This document shows, one piece after another, positions 37,261-45,585 of a DNA stretch of 64,000 bases (positions are counted from its first letter, which is position 1; each line of letters starts with the position of its first letter). The notes under the pieces are model-generated. The model did no database searches and was not told where the DNA came from. It worked only from the letters and a program-made list of their open reading frames with translations. Both the position numbers and the translations under genes were made by a program. This DNA comes from an uncultured Lachnospiraceae bacterium (GTDB lineage Bacteria; Bacillota; Clostridia; Lachnospirales; Lachnospiraceae): NCBI GenBank assembly GCA_902476265.1, contig CABSCP010000017.1:17412-81411 (forward strand), given 5' to 3'.

Positions 37261-38240
37261 AAGTAGCGGTTTATAATCTTCGTCCTTTTGACGAAAAGGA
37301 ATGGTTTGAAAAATACAGTGAAGAACTGGGAATCGAGCTGATAACCTGTCCCGATGCGCCGGATCTTGCCAATGCAGAGCTGACGAGAGGGTGCGAATGC
37401 GTGAACATCATCACTTCCCCCATCGACAGGGAACTGATGGCGGCATTTGCCGGCTGCGGCGTGAAATATCTGGTGACCAGGACCATCGGTTACGACCATA
37501 TCGATCTGGATGCGGCCAGGGAATTCGGCATCCATGTGGGAAATGCGCCTTACGGTCCCAATGGCGTGGCGGATTATGCGGTCATGCTGATTCTGATGAG
37601 CATCCGACGGATGAAACGGATCATGCAGCGCACCAATATGCAGGATTATACGCTGGACGGCATCCAGGGAAAAGAATTGAAAGATCTTACGGTGGGTGTG
37701 ATCGGAACCGGCCGCATCGGCCGCACCGTCATTTCCAATTTATCCGGCTTTGGCTGCCGGATTTTGGCATATGATCTGTATCCCAACGAAGAGGTGAAAG
37801 CCCGCGCCCGGTATGTGTCCCTGGAAGAGATGTGGAAGCAGGCAGATGTGATCACGCTGCACGCGCCTCTGACGGATGAAAATTATCATCTGGTCAACGC
37901 AGAGTCCATCAAACAGATGAAGGACGGCGTTGTGATCGTCAATACGGCCAGAGGCGGGCTGATCGATTCCCAGGCGCTGATCGAAGCGGTGGAAAACGGG
38001 AAAATCGGTGCTGCAGGGCTGGATGTGGTGGAAAATGAGTTCGGTCTGTACTATTATGATCATAAAAACGATATCCTGAATAACAGGGAACTGGCACTTT
38101 TGAGAAGTTTTCCCAATGTGACCGTTTCCCATCATATGGCTTTTTACACGGACAATGAGGTGAAGACGGTGATCAGGGATTCCCTCACCGGCTGTAAGCT
38201 TTTCACAGAGGGGAAAAAGAACCCCTGGGAGGTTGCCTGA
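37257..38240 (+). CDS. D-2-hydroxyacid dehydrogenase (D-lactate dehydrogenase-like)
   Basis: 327 residues; ATGA overlap with the preceding gene. Rossmann motif GVIGTGRIGRTV, arginine in NTARGGLID, glutamate in the ENEFGLYYYDH segment, and catalytic His in VSHHMAFYT. Reduces a 2-keto acid such as pyruvate to the D-hydroxy acid with NADH. The insertion after ENEFG is typical of the LdhA/VanH/HadA subgroup, so 2-ketoisocaproate-like substrates are also possible. Confidence 0.9.
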   Translation: MKVAVYNLRPFDEKEWFEKYSEELGIELITCPDAPDLANAELTRGCECVNIITSPIDRELMAAFAGCGVKYLVTRTIGYDHIDLDAAREFGIHVGNAPYGPNGVADYAVMLILMSIRRMKRIMQRTNMQDYTLDGIQGKELKDLTVGVIGTGRIGRTVISNLSGFGCRILAYDLYPNEEVKARARYVSLEEMWKQADVITLHAPLTDENYHLVNAESIKQMKDGVVIVNTARGGLIDSQALIEAVENGKIGAAGLDVVENEFGLYYYDHKNDILNNRELALLRSFPNVTVSHHMAFYTDNEVKTVIRDSLTGCKLFTEGKKNPWEVA

Positions 38241-38241
38241 T

Positions 38242-38982
38242 TTGCGCAATTTTAAAATCATCATCCAGTATGAGGGCACCCGGTATCAGGGATGGCAGAA
38301 GCAGGGGAGCACGCAGAATACGCTGCAGGGTAAATTTGAAGCGCTCCTGTCAAAAATCGCCGGAGAACCTGTGGAAATCGCGGCTTCCGGACGGACCGAC
38401 GCGGGCGTTCACGCTTACGGGCAGGTTGCCAATTTCCATATGGAAACCGGAATGAGCCCGCAGGAGCTGATGGCGAATATGAACCGGTATCTGCCGGAGG
38501 ACGTGGCGGTAATTTCCTGTGAGGAAGTGCCGCTGCGCTTTCACAGCCGGCTAAATGCGAAAGGAAAGACTTATTGCTATCGCATTTTAAACAGCCCTGT
38601 CCCCCATGTATTTGACCGGAAATTCGTATGGCAGGTGCCGGAGTATCTGGATGAGGAGGCGATGAAAAAAGCGGCGCTGTCCCTGGTGGGCACCCACGAT
38701 TTCGCATCCTTCACCTCCGCAAAAAAGGGGAAAAAGTCCACGGTGCGCACCATCACCTCCATTGAGCTGACAAGGGTAGGGGATGAACTGAGAATATCGT
38801 TTACCGGCGACGGCTTTTTATTTCACATGGTCCGAATCCTGGTGGGCACATTGGTAGAAGTGGGGCTTTCCGGGAGGAAAGCGTCAGATATGGAGCGTAT
38901 TCTGGAGGCCGGAGACCGGCAGAAGGCGGGACCGTTGGCGCCTGCCCAGGGGCTTTCGCTGATGGAAGTATATTATTCCTGA
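38242..38982 (+). CDS. truA: tRNA pseudouridine(38-40) synthase
   Basis: 246 residues from TTG 38242, nine bases after GGAGG; a TTG at 38233 touches the ribosome site and is less likely. No ATG is available. Catalytic Asp53 lies in GRTDAGVHA. Converts uridines 38-40 of the anticodon arm to pseudouridine. Confidence 0.95.
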   Translation: MRNFKIIIQYEGTRYQGWQKQGSTQNTLQGKFEALLSKIAGEPVEIAASGRTDAGVHAYGQVANFHMETGMSPQELMANMNRYLPEDVAVISCEEVPLRFHSRLNAKGKTYCYRILNSPVPHVFDRKFVWQVPEYLDEEAMKKAALSLVGTHDFASFTSAKKGKKSTVRTITSIELTRVGDELRISFTGDGFLFHMVRILVGTLVEVGLSGRKASDMERILEAGDRQKAGPLAPAQGLSLMEVYYS

Positions 38983-39000
38983 GAATGGGGAAGGGTTTTT

Positions 39001-39528
39001 ATGAAGATCTGGAATGCACTGGAACACAGTCTTTTTACGGAGGATGAGAGCGGCAGGAAAACCAGGCGCATCCTCAAGGCTGTGTTTTTTATCTATTTTC
39101 TGGTGCTGCTGAAGGTGATTGTTTTCAAATATCCGCTGCACCGTCTGGAAGAAATAACGAGGACCTGGACGAGAGAAGTTGTTCTGGAAGGGCTGGGAAC
39201 AGCCAATTTTACACTCTTTAAAACAATCAAAATGTATATTCACTACTGGGGACGTTTAAACAGCTTTGAAAATCTGTTTGGAAATGTGCTGGCTTTCGTC
39301 CCTTTTGGGTTTTTGATGCCTTTTCTTCACAGGGAGAGCAGACACTGGTGGGTGCTCTTGATCAACGCCTTCCTGCTGGTTTGCGGAATTGAGCTTTTCC
39401 AGCTGTTCACGGCTTTTGGAGCCTTTGATGTGGACGATATCCTGTTAAACTGTGTGGGTGCTATGATCGGCTACAACATTTTCGCCGTCTGCTGGATAAA
39501 AGGTTACCGAAAGAGGAAAGCGGAGTAG
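39001..39528 (+). CDS. VanZ family membrane protein
   Basis: 175 residues with about four membrane helices. The VanZ core is visible: ENLFGNVLAFVPFGFLMPFL and the C-terminal ELFQLFTAFGAFDVDDILLNCVGAMIGY. VanZ-like proteins give low-level teicoplanin resistance in enterococci; the physiological role of most homologues is unknown. Confidence 0.9.
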   Translation: MKIWNALEHSLFTEDESGRKTRRILKAVFFIYFLVLLKVIVFKYPLHRLEEITRTWTREVVLEGLGTANFTLFKTIKMYIHYWGRLNSFENLFGNVLAFVPFGFLMPFLHRESRHWWVLLINAFLLVCGIELFQLFTAFGAFDVDDILLNCVGAMIGYNIFAVCWIKGYRKRKAE

Positions 39529-39601
39529 CTTTTTGGATGGGGAGAGGGTATACTTAAAAAAAGAGAAACGGGGGGTTCACCCGGAGAGGAGATCGTAAAT
39601 T

Positions 39602-40480
39602 ATGGGGATCTATACATTAAAAAGCGGGGATCTGGCGGTGCTGGTGGCGTCCTTTGGGGCGGAGCTGAAATCCTTGAAGGACTGCAGGACGAGACAGGAG
39701 TATATGTGGGACGGCAATCCGGATTTCTGGAAGCGCACATCGCCTGTCCTTTTCCCGCTGGTAGGAAATTATAAGAACAAAGAGGTGCGTTATAACGGAC
39801 ATGTTTACAGTCTGCCGCAGCACGGCTTTGCGAGGGATATGGAATTTGAACTGATATCGCTGAAAAAGGACGAGATCTGGTTCGGGCTTTCCTCCAACAC
39901 GGAGACGCTGCAGAAATATCCCTTCCCGTTCCGTCTGGAAATCGGATATCGGCTGGAGGAACAAAAGGTGCATGTTTTATGGCGTGTGATCAACAAAGGT
40001 GAGGAGACCATGTATTTTTCCATCGGCGGGCATCCGGCTTTCCGCTGTCCTTTAAAGAAAGAGGAAAAACAGTCCGATTATTATATCGGCTTTGATACCA
40101 AAAAAGAAGTGGTCAGCCGCATGATCGGGCCGGACGGTCTGCCCGGGGACATGCTTTTGACCTATCCGTTGGAGGACGGCCTTCTGCAGATTACGGACAA
40201 CCTGTTTGACCATGACGCGCTTGTCATTGAAAACCGTCAGGCCCGGAAAGTTTCTCTGTGCACGCCGGATAAAAAGCCCTATATCACGGTTTCCTTTGAC
40301 GCGCCCTTATTCGGCGTGTGGTCGGTGCCCGGGAAAGGTGCGCCCTTTGTGTGCATTGAACCCTGGTACGGCAGAAGCGACCGGACGGACTTTTCCGGAA
40401 CGCTTCAGGAGCGGGAGTTTGGAAACGTGCTGGAAGCGGGCGGCATTTTTGAGACAAAATATACCATAGAAATAGGATAA
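39602..40480 (+). CDS. Aldose 1-epimerase family protein (YeaD/GalM-like)
   Basis: 292 residues. Galactose mutarotase-like beta-sandwich: N-terminal RTSPVLFPLVG, His in LPQHGFARD, His in SIGGHPAF, and C-terminal CIEPWYGRSD. Interconverts sugar anomers or acts on a phosphorylated hexose. Stands between VanZ and a histidine phosphatase gene. Confidence 0.9.
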   Translation: MGIYTLKSGDLAVLVASFGAELKSLKDCRTRQEYMWDGNPDFWKRTSPVLFPLVGNYKNKEVRYNGHVYSLPQHGFARDMEFELISLKKDEIWFGLSSNTETLQKYPFPFRLEIGYRLEEQKVHVLWRVINKGEETMYFSIGGHPAFRCPLKKEEKQSDYYIGFDTKKEVVSRMIGPDGLPGDMLLTYPLEDGLLQITDNLFDHDALVIENRQARKVSLCTPDKKPYITVSFDAPLFGVWSVPGKGAPFVCIEPWYGRSDRTDFSGTLQEREFGNVLEAGGIFETKYTIEIG

Positions 40481-40488
40481 GGATTACC

Positions 40489-41202
40489 ATGAGACTGATA
40501 TTTGTGAGACACGCGGAGCCGGATTATGAACATGACAGCCTGACGGAAAAAGGGTGGCGTGAAGCCGCCCTTTTGGCAGAGCGGACGGCCCGCTGGAAAG
40601 TGGACGAATTTTATTGTTCTCCTCTGGGGAGGGCCAGGGATACGGCTTCCCTGACTTTAAAAAAATGCGGACGCAGCGCCGTTACCTGTGACTGGCTGCG
40701 GGAGTTTGAAGCCCCGGTTTTGGATCCGGTCACAGGAAAGGAGCGCCTGCCCTGGGATCTTCTGCCGGAATACTGGACACAGATCCCAAAGATGCATTCG
40801 GTGGAAACCTTTACGGACACGGACCTGATGCGTTCCGGCAGGGTAAAGGAGGAGTATGCCCGGGTATGTGACGGGATTGACGGCATTCTTTTGGCCCACG
40901 GCTATGAGCGGAAAGGGAAGATGTACCGCACAGAGAGCCACAATGAGGACACGGTGGTGCTGTTCTGCCATATGGGTGTAACCTTTTTTATGCTGTCCCA
41001 TCTGCTCAACATTTCCCCGGTGAACCTGATTCACGGGATGTTTTTGGCCCCTTCTTCGGTGACCATCGTGACCACGGAAGAAGTGGAGGAAGGGAAGGCT
41101 TATTTCAGATGTCAGGAAGTGGGGGATACGTCCCATTTGTACTGCGCCGGAGAGCCGGTTTCCCATATGGGCTATTTTGCGGAGATCATGAAGGAAGTTT
41201 AA
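40489..41202 (+). CDS. Histidine phosphatase family protein
   Basis: 237 residues. The phosphohistidine motif RHAEP is at residues 7-11 and the second catalytic His is in LFCHMGVTFFML. Longer than CobC/GpmB-type enzymes by an insertion in the middle. It directly precedes the corrinoid adenosyltransferase, but a cobalamin role is only suggested by that position. Confidence 0.88.
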   Translation: MRLIFVRHAEPDYEHDSLTEKGWREAALLAERTARWKVDEFYCSPLGRARDTASLTLKKCGRSAVTCDWLREFEAPVLDPVTGKERLPWDLLPEYWTQIPKMHSVETFTDTDLMRSGRVKEEYARVCDGIDGILLAHGYERKGKMYRTESHNEDTVVLFCHMGVTFFMLSHLLNISPVNLIHGMFLAPSSVTIVTTEEVEEGKAYFRCQEVGDTSHLYCAGEPVSHMGYFAEIMKEV

Positions 41203-41205
41203 AGG

Positions 41206-41301
41206 ATGGAGAAGATTACGCTGGCCCTGGCCGCTGAGGGCGCGCTGTTGGACCGGGTTTTGTGCCAAAATCACTGTCGGGAAGGGAAAACTGCGATATG
41301 A
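41206..41301 (+). CDS. Possible 31-codon ORF coupled to the corrinoid adenosyltransferase gene
   Basis: ATG 41206 follows AAGG three bases after the phosphatase stop and runs 31 codons to TGA 41299-41301, which overlaps the next ATG (41298) as ATGA. The downstream gene has only a distant ribosome site, so coupled translation is plausible. The peptide resembles nothing I know and may be chance. Confidence 0.3.
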   Translation: MEKITLALAAEGALLDRVLCQNHCREGKTAI

Positions 41302-41810
41302 TTGAACTTTATACGGGTGACGGAAAGGGAAAAACCACCGCTGCAACAGGACTTGCCCTGCGTGCGGCAGGCAGCGGCCTGCGGGTTGTTTTCTCCCAGT
41401 TTATGAAAGGAAATGACACCGGGGAGATTCCAATTCTGAATACCATTCCCCGGGTGACGGTTCTGCGCAGTCAAAAGCGGTTCGGTTTTTATGCTACACT
41501 GACGGAAGCGGAAAAAGAAGAGCTGCACAACATTCATGATGAAATTCTGGAACGCATTCTGGAACTTGTGGAACAGGGCAGCTGTGACGTGGTCATTTTG
41601 GATGAAATCACTTATCCGGCGGCCTGTAAACTGATTTCCATAGAGAAACTGCAGCGCCTTCTGACCTTTGGGCAAAAGGTGGAACTGGTGCTGACCGGAA
41701 GAGATCCGGCGGATTTTATGGTGGAGTGCGCGGATTATATTACGGAGATGAACGCGGTGCGCCATCCGTATGAAAAGGGTGTGGCCGCGAGAAAAGGGAT
41801 TGAATACTGA
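41298..41810 (+). CDS. cobO: Corrinoid adenosyltransferase (CobA/CobO/BtuR type)
   Basis: 170 residues from ATG 41298; an in-frame GTG at 41262 has no ribosome site. P-loop GDGKGKTTA at 7-15, then SQFMKG, the VILDEI segment and VLTGRDP, all family hallmarks. Transfers the 5'-deoxyadenosyl group from ATP to reduced corrinoids. No other cobalamin genes are nearby, so it probably serves salvage. Confidence 0.95.
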   Translation: MIELYTGDGKGKTTAATGLALRAAGSGLRVVFSQFMKGNDTGEIPILNTIPRVTVLRSQKRFGFYATLTEAEKEELHNIHDEILERILELVEQGSCDVVILDEITYPAACKLISIEKLQRLLTFGQKVELVLTGRDPADFMVECADYITEMNAVRHPYEKGVAARKGIEY

Positions 41811-42499
41811 TGAAAAAATACAAGGTTCTTTTTCTGGATATGGACGGAACGTTCCTGGATTTTCATGCGGCGGAGCGGGAAGCATTTGACAGGGCGTTAA
41901 ATAAGGCCGGGATCGCCTCCGGCGAAGAGCGTTACCGGCTCTACAGCGCGGTCAATGACAGTCTTTGGAAGGCCTATGAACGGGGCGAGATTGAAAAGCA
42001 GGAAATCAGGGACTGCCGTTTTACCAAATTGTTTGAAGCGCTCGGCATTCCGGGGGACGGCATCGCAGTGGAACGGGATTATGAACTCTTTTTGGGGGAA
42101 GGACATGCCCTGATCCCGGACGCCCGGGAAGTGCTGGAATATCTATACAAAAAATTCCCTCTCTATGTGGTCACAAACGGTTTTGCGGCGGTGCAGAGAA
42201 ACCGGCTGCACCTTTCCGGGCTTGACCGGCTGATGAAGCAGGTTTTTATTTCCGAAGAGATCGGCTGGCAGAAGCCGCGGAAAGAGTTTTTTGAAGTCTG
42301 CTTCGCCCGCATGGAAGATCAGGCAGCGCCGGAGGAAATCCTGCTCATCGGCGACTCCCTCTCTTCCGATATCAGAGGGGCAAAAAATGCGGGCATTGAT
42401 TCCTGCTGGTTTTGTCCCGACGGCACGGAAAACGGCACCGACCTACGGCCGGATTATAAGATCCGGTCGCTGATCGAATTGAAGGAACTGCTCAGATAA
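41810..42499 (+). CDS. HAD-superfamily hydrolase (YjjG/YfnB-like)
   Basis: 229 residues; start overlaps the cobO stop by one base. HAD motifs: FLDMDGTFLDF (I), VTNGF (II), KPRKEFFE (III) and GDSLSSDIRGAKNAGI (IV). The cap and motifs fit the YjjG nucleotidase/phosphatase group. Its last 46 bases overlap the convergent LysR gene. Confidence 0.9.
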   Translation: MKKYKVLFLDMDGTFLDFHAAEREAFDRALNKAGIASGEERYRLYSAVNDSLWKAYERGEIEKQEIRDCRFTKLFEALGIPGDGIAVERDYELFLGEGHALIPDAREVLEYLYKKFPLYVVTNGFAAVQRNRLHLSGLDRLMKQVFISEEIGWQKPRKEFFEVCFARMEDQAAPEEILLIGDSLSSDIRGAKNAGIDSCWFCPDGTENGTDLRPDYKIRSLIELKELLR

Positions 42500-43356
42500 G
42501 AGAGAAAAGATTTGGCGACCCCTGACAGGCGGGCATTTTTATTGTGTACCACACAGATGCCGGAATGCAGTTGCGGGTCGTCAATTTTGTATAATACGGT
42601 TTCAGGATGATGCAGCAGGCTTTGGGCGGAGGCGGGCAGGATGGAAACGCCAAGTCCGGCGTCGGCCCAGAGGGCGGAAGTGCGGGCATCGTCATTTTTG
42701 CAGAAAATGTCCGGGGATATTCCGGCGCTGTCAAATCGCTCCAGAAGGATGGATTCCCAGCGGCGGTACAGGATCAGTGGTTTTCCTGCCAGCGCGGTGA
42801 GGGGAAGCGACTGTGTAACCGCCTGACATCCCTTAAAATAGCGGCGGTGTCCTGCGGCCAGCATGGTCTCATCGTGTATACGGACAAAGGAAAAGCCCTG
42901 ATCGTCAAAAGGCGTGCGTACGATGGCAATTTCGATCAGATTGGATTTGAGCTGCTCTAAAAGCTGGTAGGTGTTGGCTTCCACCAGCTCAAAGGTGATG
43001 GCGGGGTGGCTTTCATGAAACTGTCCCGCCACCGCTGTCAGAAGGGTACTGCCCACGGAAGAAACCACGCCCAGGCGGAGCGTGCCCCCGGAACCTTCCC
43101 GGTACTCTTTTAATTCCTGACGGGTGATGCCCGCCAGTTCCAGCATGGTGCGGGCCCGGCCGTAGAGCAGACGTCCCGCCTCCGTCAGCCGGATGCGGCG
43201 GGCACTGCGCTCGAAAAGCAGGCAGCCGCATTCCGCTTCCAGCTGTTTCATCTGGGCGCTCAACGGGGGCTGGGTGAGGTTTAATTTCCGGGCGGCGGAT
43301 GAAATTGTCCCTTCCTCCACAACGGTGACAAAATAAGAAAGTTGTTTGAGTTCCAT
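42454..43356 (-). CDS. LysR family transcriptional regulator
   Basis: 300 residues. N-terminal winged helix (LKQLSYFVTVVEEGTISSAARKLNLTQPPLSAQMKQLEAECG) and type 2 periplasmic-binding-like effector domain. Divergent from the ABC exporter genes at 43775, with a LysR-type box between. CatM/GltC-like by general similarity; effector unknown. The 3' end overlaps the HAD gene. Confidence 0.92.
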   Translation of the reverse strand: MELKQLSYFVTVVEEGTISSAARKLNLTQPPLSAQMKQLEAECGCLLFERSARRIRLTEAGRLLYGRARTMLELAGITRQELKEYREGSGGTLRLGVVSSVGSTLLTAVAGQFHESHPAITFELVEANTYQLLEQLKSNLIEIAIVRTPFDDQGFSFVRIHDETMLAAGHRRYFKGCQAVTQSLPLTALAGKPLILYRRWESILLERFDSAGISPDIFCKNDDARTSALWADAGLGVSILPASAQSLLHHPETVLYKIDDPQLHSGICVVHNKNARLSGVAKSFLSYLSSSFNSISDRIL

Positions 43357-43445
43357 ATGACCCTCCTGCGGTCAGTCCCTTCCTCATCCCGGGTCCTGTC
43401 CGAGGAAGGGAACCGGAAAAATGAATGATAACTATATAAAAAAAA

Positions 43446-43499
43446 TATACAAAGTATATAGAAGTAATATTTTTAATATACTTTCATGCATGTTATAAT
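43446..43499 (+). promoter_or_regulatory. LysR box and promoter of the ABC exporter operon
   Basis: TATACAAAGTATA at 43446-43458 is an inverted repeat of the T-N11-A type bound by LysR proteins. Twelve bases on, TTTTAA (43471-43476), a 17-base spacer and TATAAT (43494-43499) with TG one base upstream form a promoter pointing to the exporter. The layout fits LysR activation of the exporter. Confidence 0.6.
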
Positions 43500-43545
43500 G
43501 TCAAGGAAAAAGTACATTTATGCCGGAATCATGCATCAGGCCGTT

Positions 43546-43727
43546 CCTTTTCGCACAGGCCGCTTGCAGGGCAGGCACAGGCAGTCCCTGTAAGGGCCGT
43601 TATAAACGCGCCGGCACTTGGGCCGCGTATTTTGCTGCCCTACGTGCCGCTGCCCGTTGATCCGAGCGAAAGCGTGCCCTCTAAGGGACTGCCTGTGCCT
43701 GCCCTGCAAGCGGCCTGTGCGAAAAGG
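43546..43727. repeat. Perfect 44-base inverted repeat flanking a 94-base core
   Basis: The left arm 43546-43589 (starts CCTTTTCGCACAGGC) and right arm 43684-43727 (ends GCGAAAAGG) are exact reverse complements over 44 bases. The core, 43590-43683, has no arm-like pairing and no clear promoter. It lies in the leader of the ABC exporter operon, between the promoter at 43494 and the start at 43775, so it would form a very strong hairpin in the mRNA. It could also be a non-coding mobile repeat or an invertible segment. Confidence 0.85.
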
Positions 43728-43774
43728 GAAGGATTGATGCAGTGATTCTGACAGGTGTGGTGAGGAGAGTTGAT

Positions 43775-45583
43775 GTGAAAAAACTGTTGGTTTATCTGAA
43801 AGGATATGAAAAAGAAACAGTGCTGGCGCCTTTATTCAAGATGCTGGAAGCGCTGTTTGAACTGTTTGTGCCGCTGGTGATGGCGGCTGTGATCGATACC
43901 GGTATCGCCCACGGGGACCGGGGGTACGTGGTGAAAATGTGCCTGCTTTTGGTGGCATTGGGGATCATCGGCCTGGTGTGTTCCATCACGGCCCAGTTTT
44001 TTGCGGCCAAAGCTGCCACCGGATTTTCCACAAAGCTTCGGCATGCTCTGTTTTCCCATATCCAGAGTCTTTCCTATACGGAAATGGATACCATAGGAAC
44101 TTCTACGCTGATTACCAGGATGACCAGCGATATCAATCAGGTACAGTCCGGCGTCAATCTGGTGCTGCGTCTGTTCCTCCGTTCGCCCTTCATCGTGTTT
44201 GGCGCCATGATCATGGCCTTTACAGTGGACTTCAAGGCGGCCCTTGTTTTCGTGGTGACCATCCCGCTTCTTTCCATCGTAGTATTCGGCATCATGATCT
44301 GGACCATGCCCATGTATAAAAAGGTGCAGGCCGCCCTGGACAAGGTGCTGGGCCTGACCCGGGAAAATTTAACCGGCGTCCGGGTGATCCGGGCATTTAA
44401 CAAGGAGCAGGAGGAATGGCAGCGGTTTGAAGGGGACAACGAAACGCTCACCGGACTGCAGAAATTTGTGGGCAGGATTTCCGGGCTGATGAATCCCGTC
44501 ACTTATGTGATCGTAAACGGTGCGATCATCGTCCTGCTTTATACCGGCGCGGTGCGGGTGGATTCCGGGGCGCTGACCCAGGGCCAGGTTGTGGCGCTGG
44601 TGAACTATATGTCCCAGATCCTGGTGGAACTTGTGAAGCTGGCAAATCTGATCATCACCGTGACCAAAGCCATCGCCTGCGGCAACCGCGTACAGAACGT
44701 GTTTGAAGTGGAGAACAGCCTGGTGGGCGGAAGCTATCGGGGCGCTACACAACAGGAACGTCATTGCGGCGGGCAGGAGAAAAAAGGGGCCGGAGGCGGA
44801 CACTCGGTCACCTTTGACCATGTGAGCCTGACTTATGCGGGTGCGGGAACGGAGTCTTTGTCGGATATCCATTTTACGGCCCATGAGGGGGAAACCGTCG
44901 GTATTATCGGCGGCACCGGTTCCGGAAAATCCAGCGTGATCAATCTGATTCCCCGGTTTTACGACGCCACGAAGGGAAGCGTTCTTTTAAACGGCAGAAA
45001 TGTGAAGGAATACGGTCTGGAAACGCTGCGGGAAAAAATCGGGATTGTGCCTCAGCGGGCGGTGCTTTTTGAAGGGACGATTGCGGACAATCTGCGCTGG
45101 GGGAAAGAGGACGCCACAGAAGCGGACCTATGGAAGGCACTGGAAATTTCCCAGGCAAAAGAATTTGTGGTGAAAAAAGAGGGCGGCCTGGAAGCGCCCA
45201 TCGCTCAGGGCGGCAAGAACCTGTCCGGCGGCCAGCGGCAGCGACTGACCATCGCCAGGGCGCTGGTGAGAAAGCCGGAAGTGCTGATTTTAGACGACAG
45301 CGCTTCGGCCCTGGACTTTGCAACGGATGCGGCGCTGCGCAAAGCCATCCGGGAAATGGAAGAGAAGCCCATCGTTTTTATCGTGTCACAGAGGACATCC
45401 TCCATTCAGTATGCGGATCAGATCATCGTGCTGGAGGACGGGCAGGCAGTGGGAATGGGAACCCATCAGGAACTGCTGGAAAGCTGCCCGGTTTACCAGG
45501 AAATTTATTATTCCCAGTTCGATAAAAATACATCCCGTGGGGCAGACGGCCATAGCAGGACTGCAGAAGGGGGGAGAATTTGA
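43775..45583 (+). CDS. ABC exporter half-transporter, degenerate-site subunit (BmrC/TM287-like)
   Basis: 602 residues from GTG 43775, seven bases after GAGGAG; an upstream GTG at 43742 lacks a ribosome site. Six membrane helices, then the ATPase: Walker A GGTGSGKS, signature LSGGQRQRL, Walker B LILDDSAS. The catalytic glutamate after Walker B is replaced by Asp, as in the inactive-site subunit of heterodimeric exporters. It pairs with the next gene's product. Between membrane and ATPase domains is a Gly-rich linker (about residues 325-345). Likely exports drugs or peptides; substrate unknown. Confidence 0.93.
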   Translation: MKKLLVYLKGYEKETVLAPLFKMLEALFELFVPLVMAAVIDTGIAHGDRGYVVKMCLLLVALGIIGLVCSITAQFFAAKAATGFSTKLRHALFSHIQSLSYTEMDTIGTSTLITRMTSDINQVQSGVNLVLRLFLRSPFIVFGAMIMAFTVDFKAALVFVVTIPLLSIVVFGIMIWTMPMYKKVQAALDKVLGLTRENLTGVRVIRAFNKEQEEWQRFEGDNETLTGLQKFVGRISGLMNPVTYVIVNGAIIVLLYTGAVRVDSGALTQGQVVALVNYMSQILVELVKLANLIITVTKAIACGNRVQNVFEVENSLVGGSYRGATQQERHCGGQEKKGAGGGHSVTFDHVSLTYAGAGTESLSDIHFTAHEGETVGIIGGTGSGKSSVINLIPRFYDATKGSVLLNGRNVKEYGLETLREKIGIVPQRAVLFEGTIADNLRWGKEDATEADLWKALEISQAKEFVVKKEGGLEAPIAQGGKNLSGGQRQRLTIARALVRKPEVLILDDSASALDFATDAALRKAIREMEEKPIVFIVSQRTSSIQYADQIIVLEDGQAVGMGTHQELLESCPVYQEIYYSQFDKNTSRGADGHSRTAEGGRI

Positions 45584-45585
45584 AA

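Noticed and set aside
43546..43727. Insertion-sequence ends
   Set aside because: Core of 94 bases is too short for a transposase and no flanking target duplication was seen.
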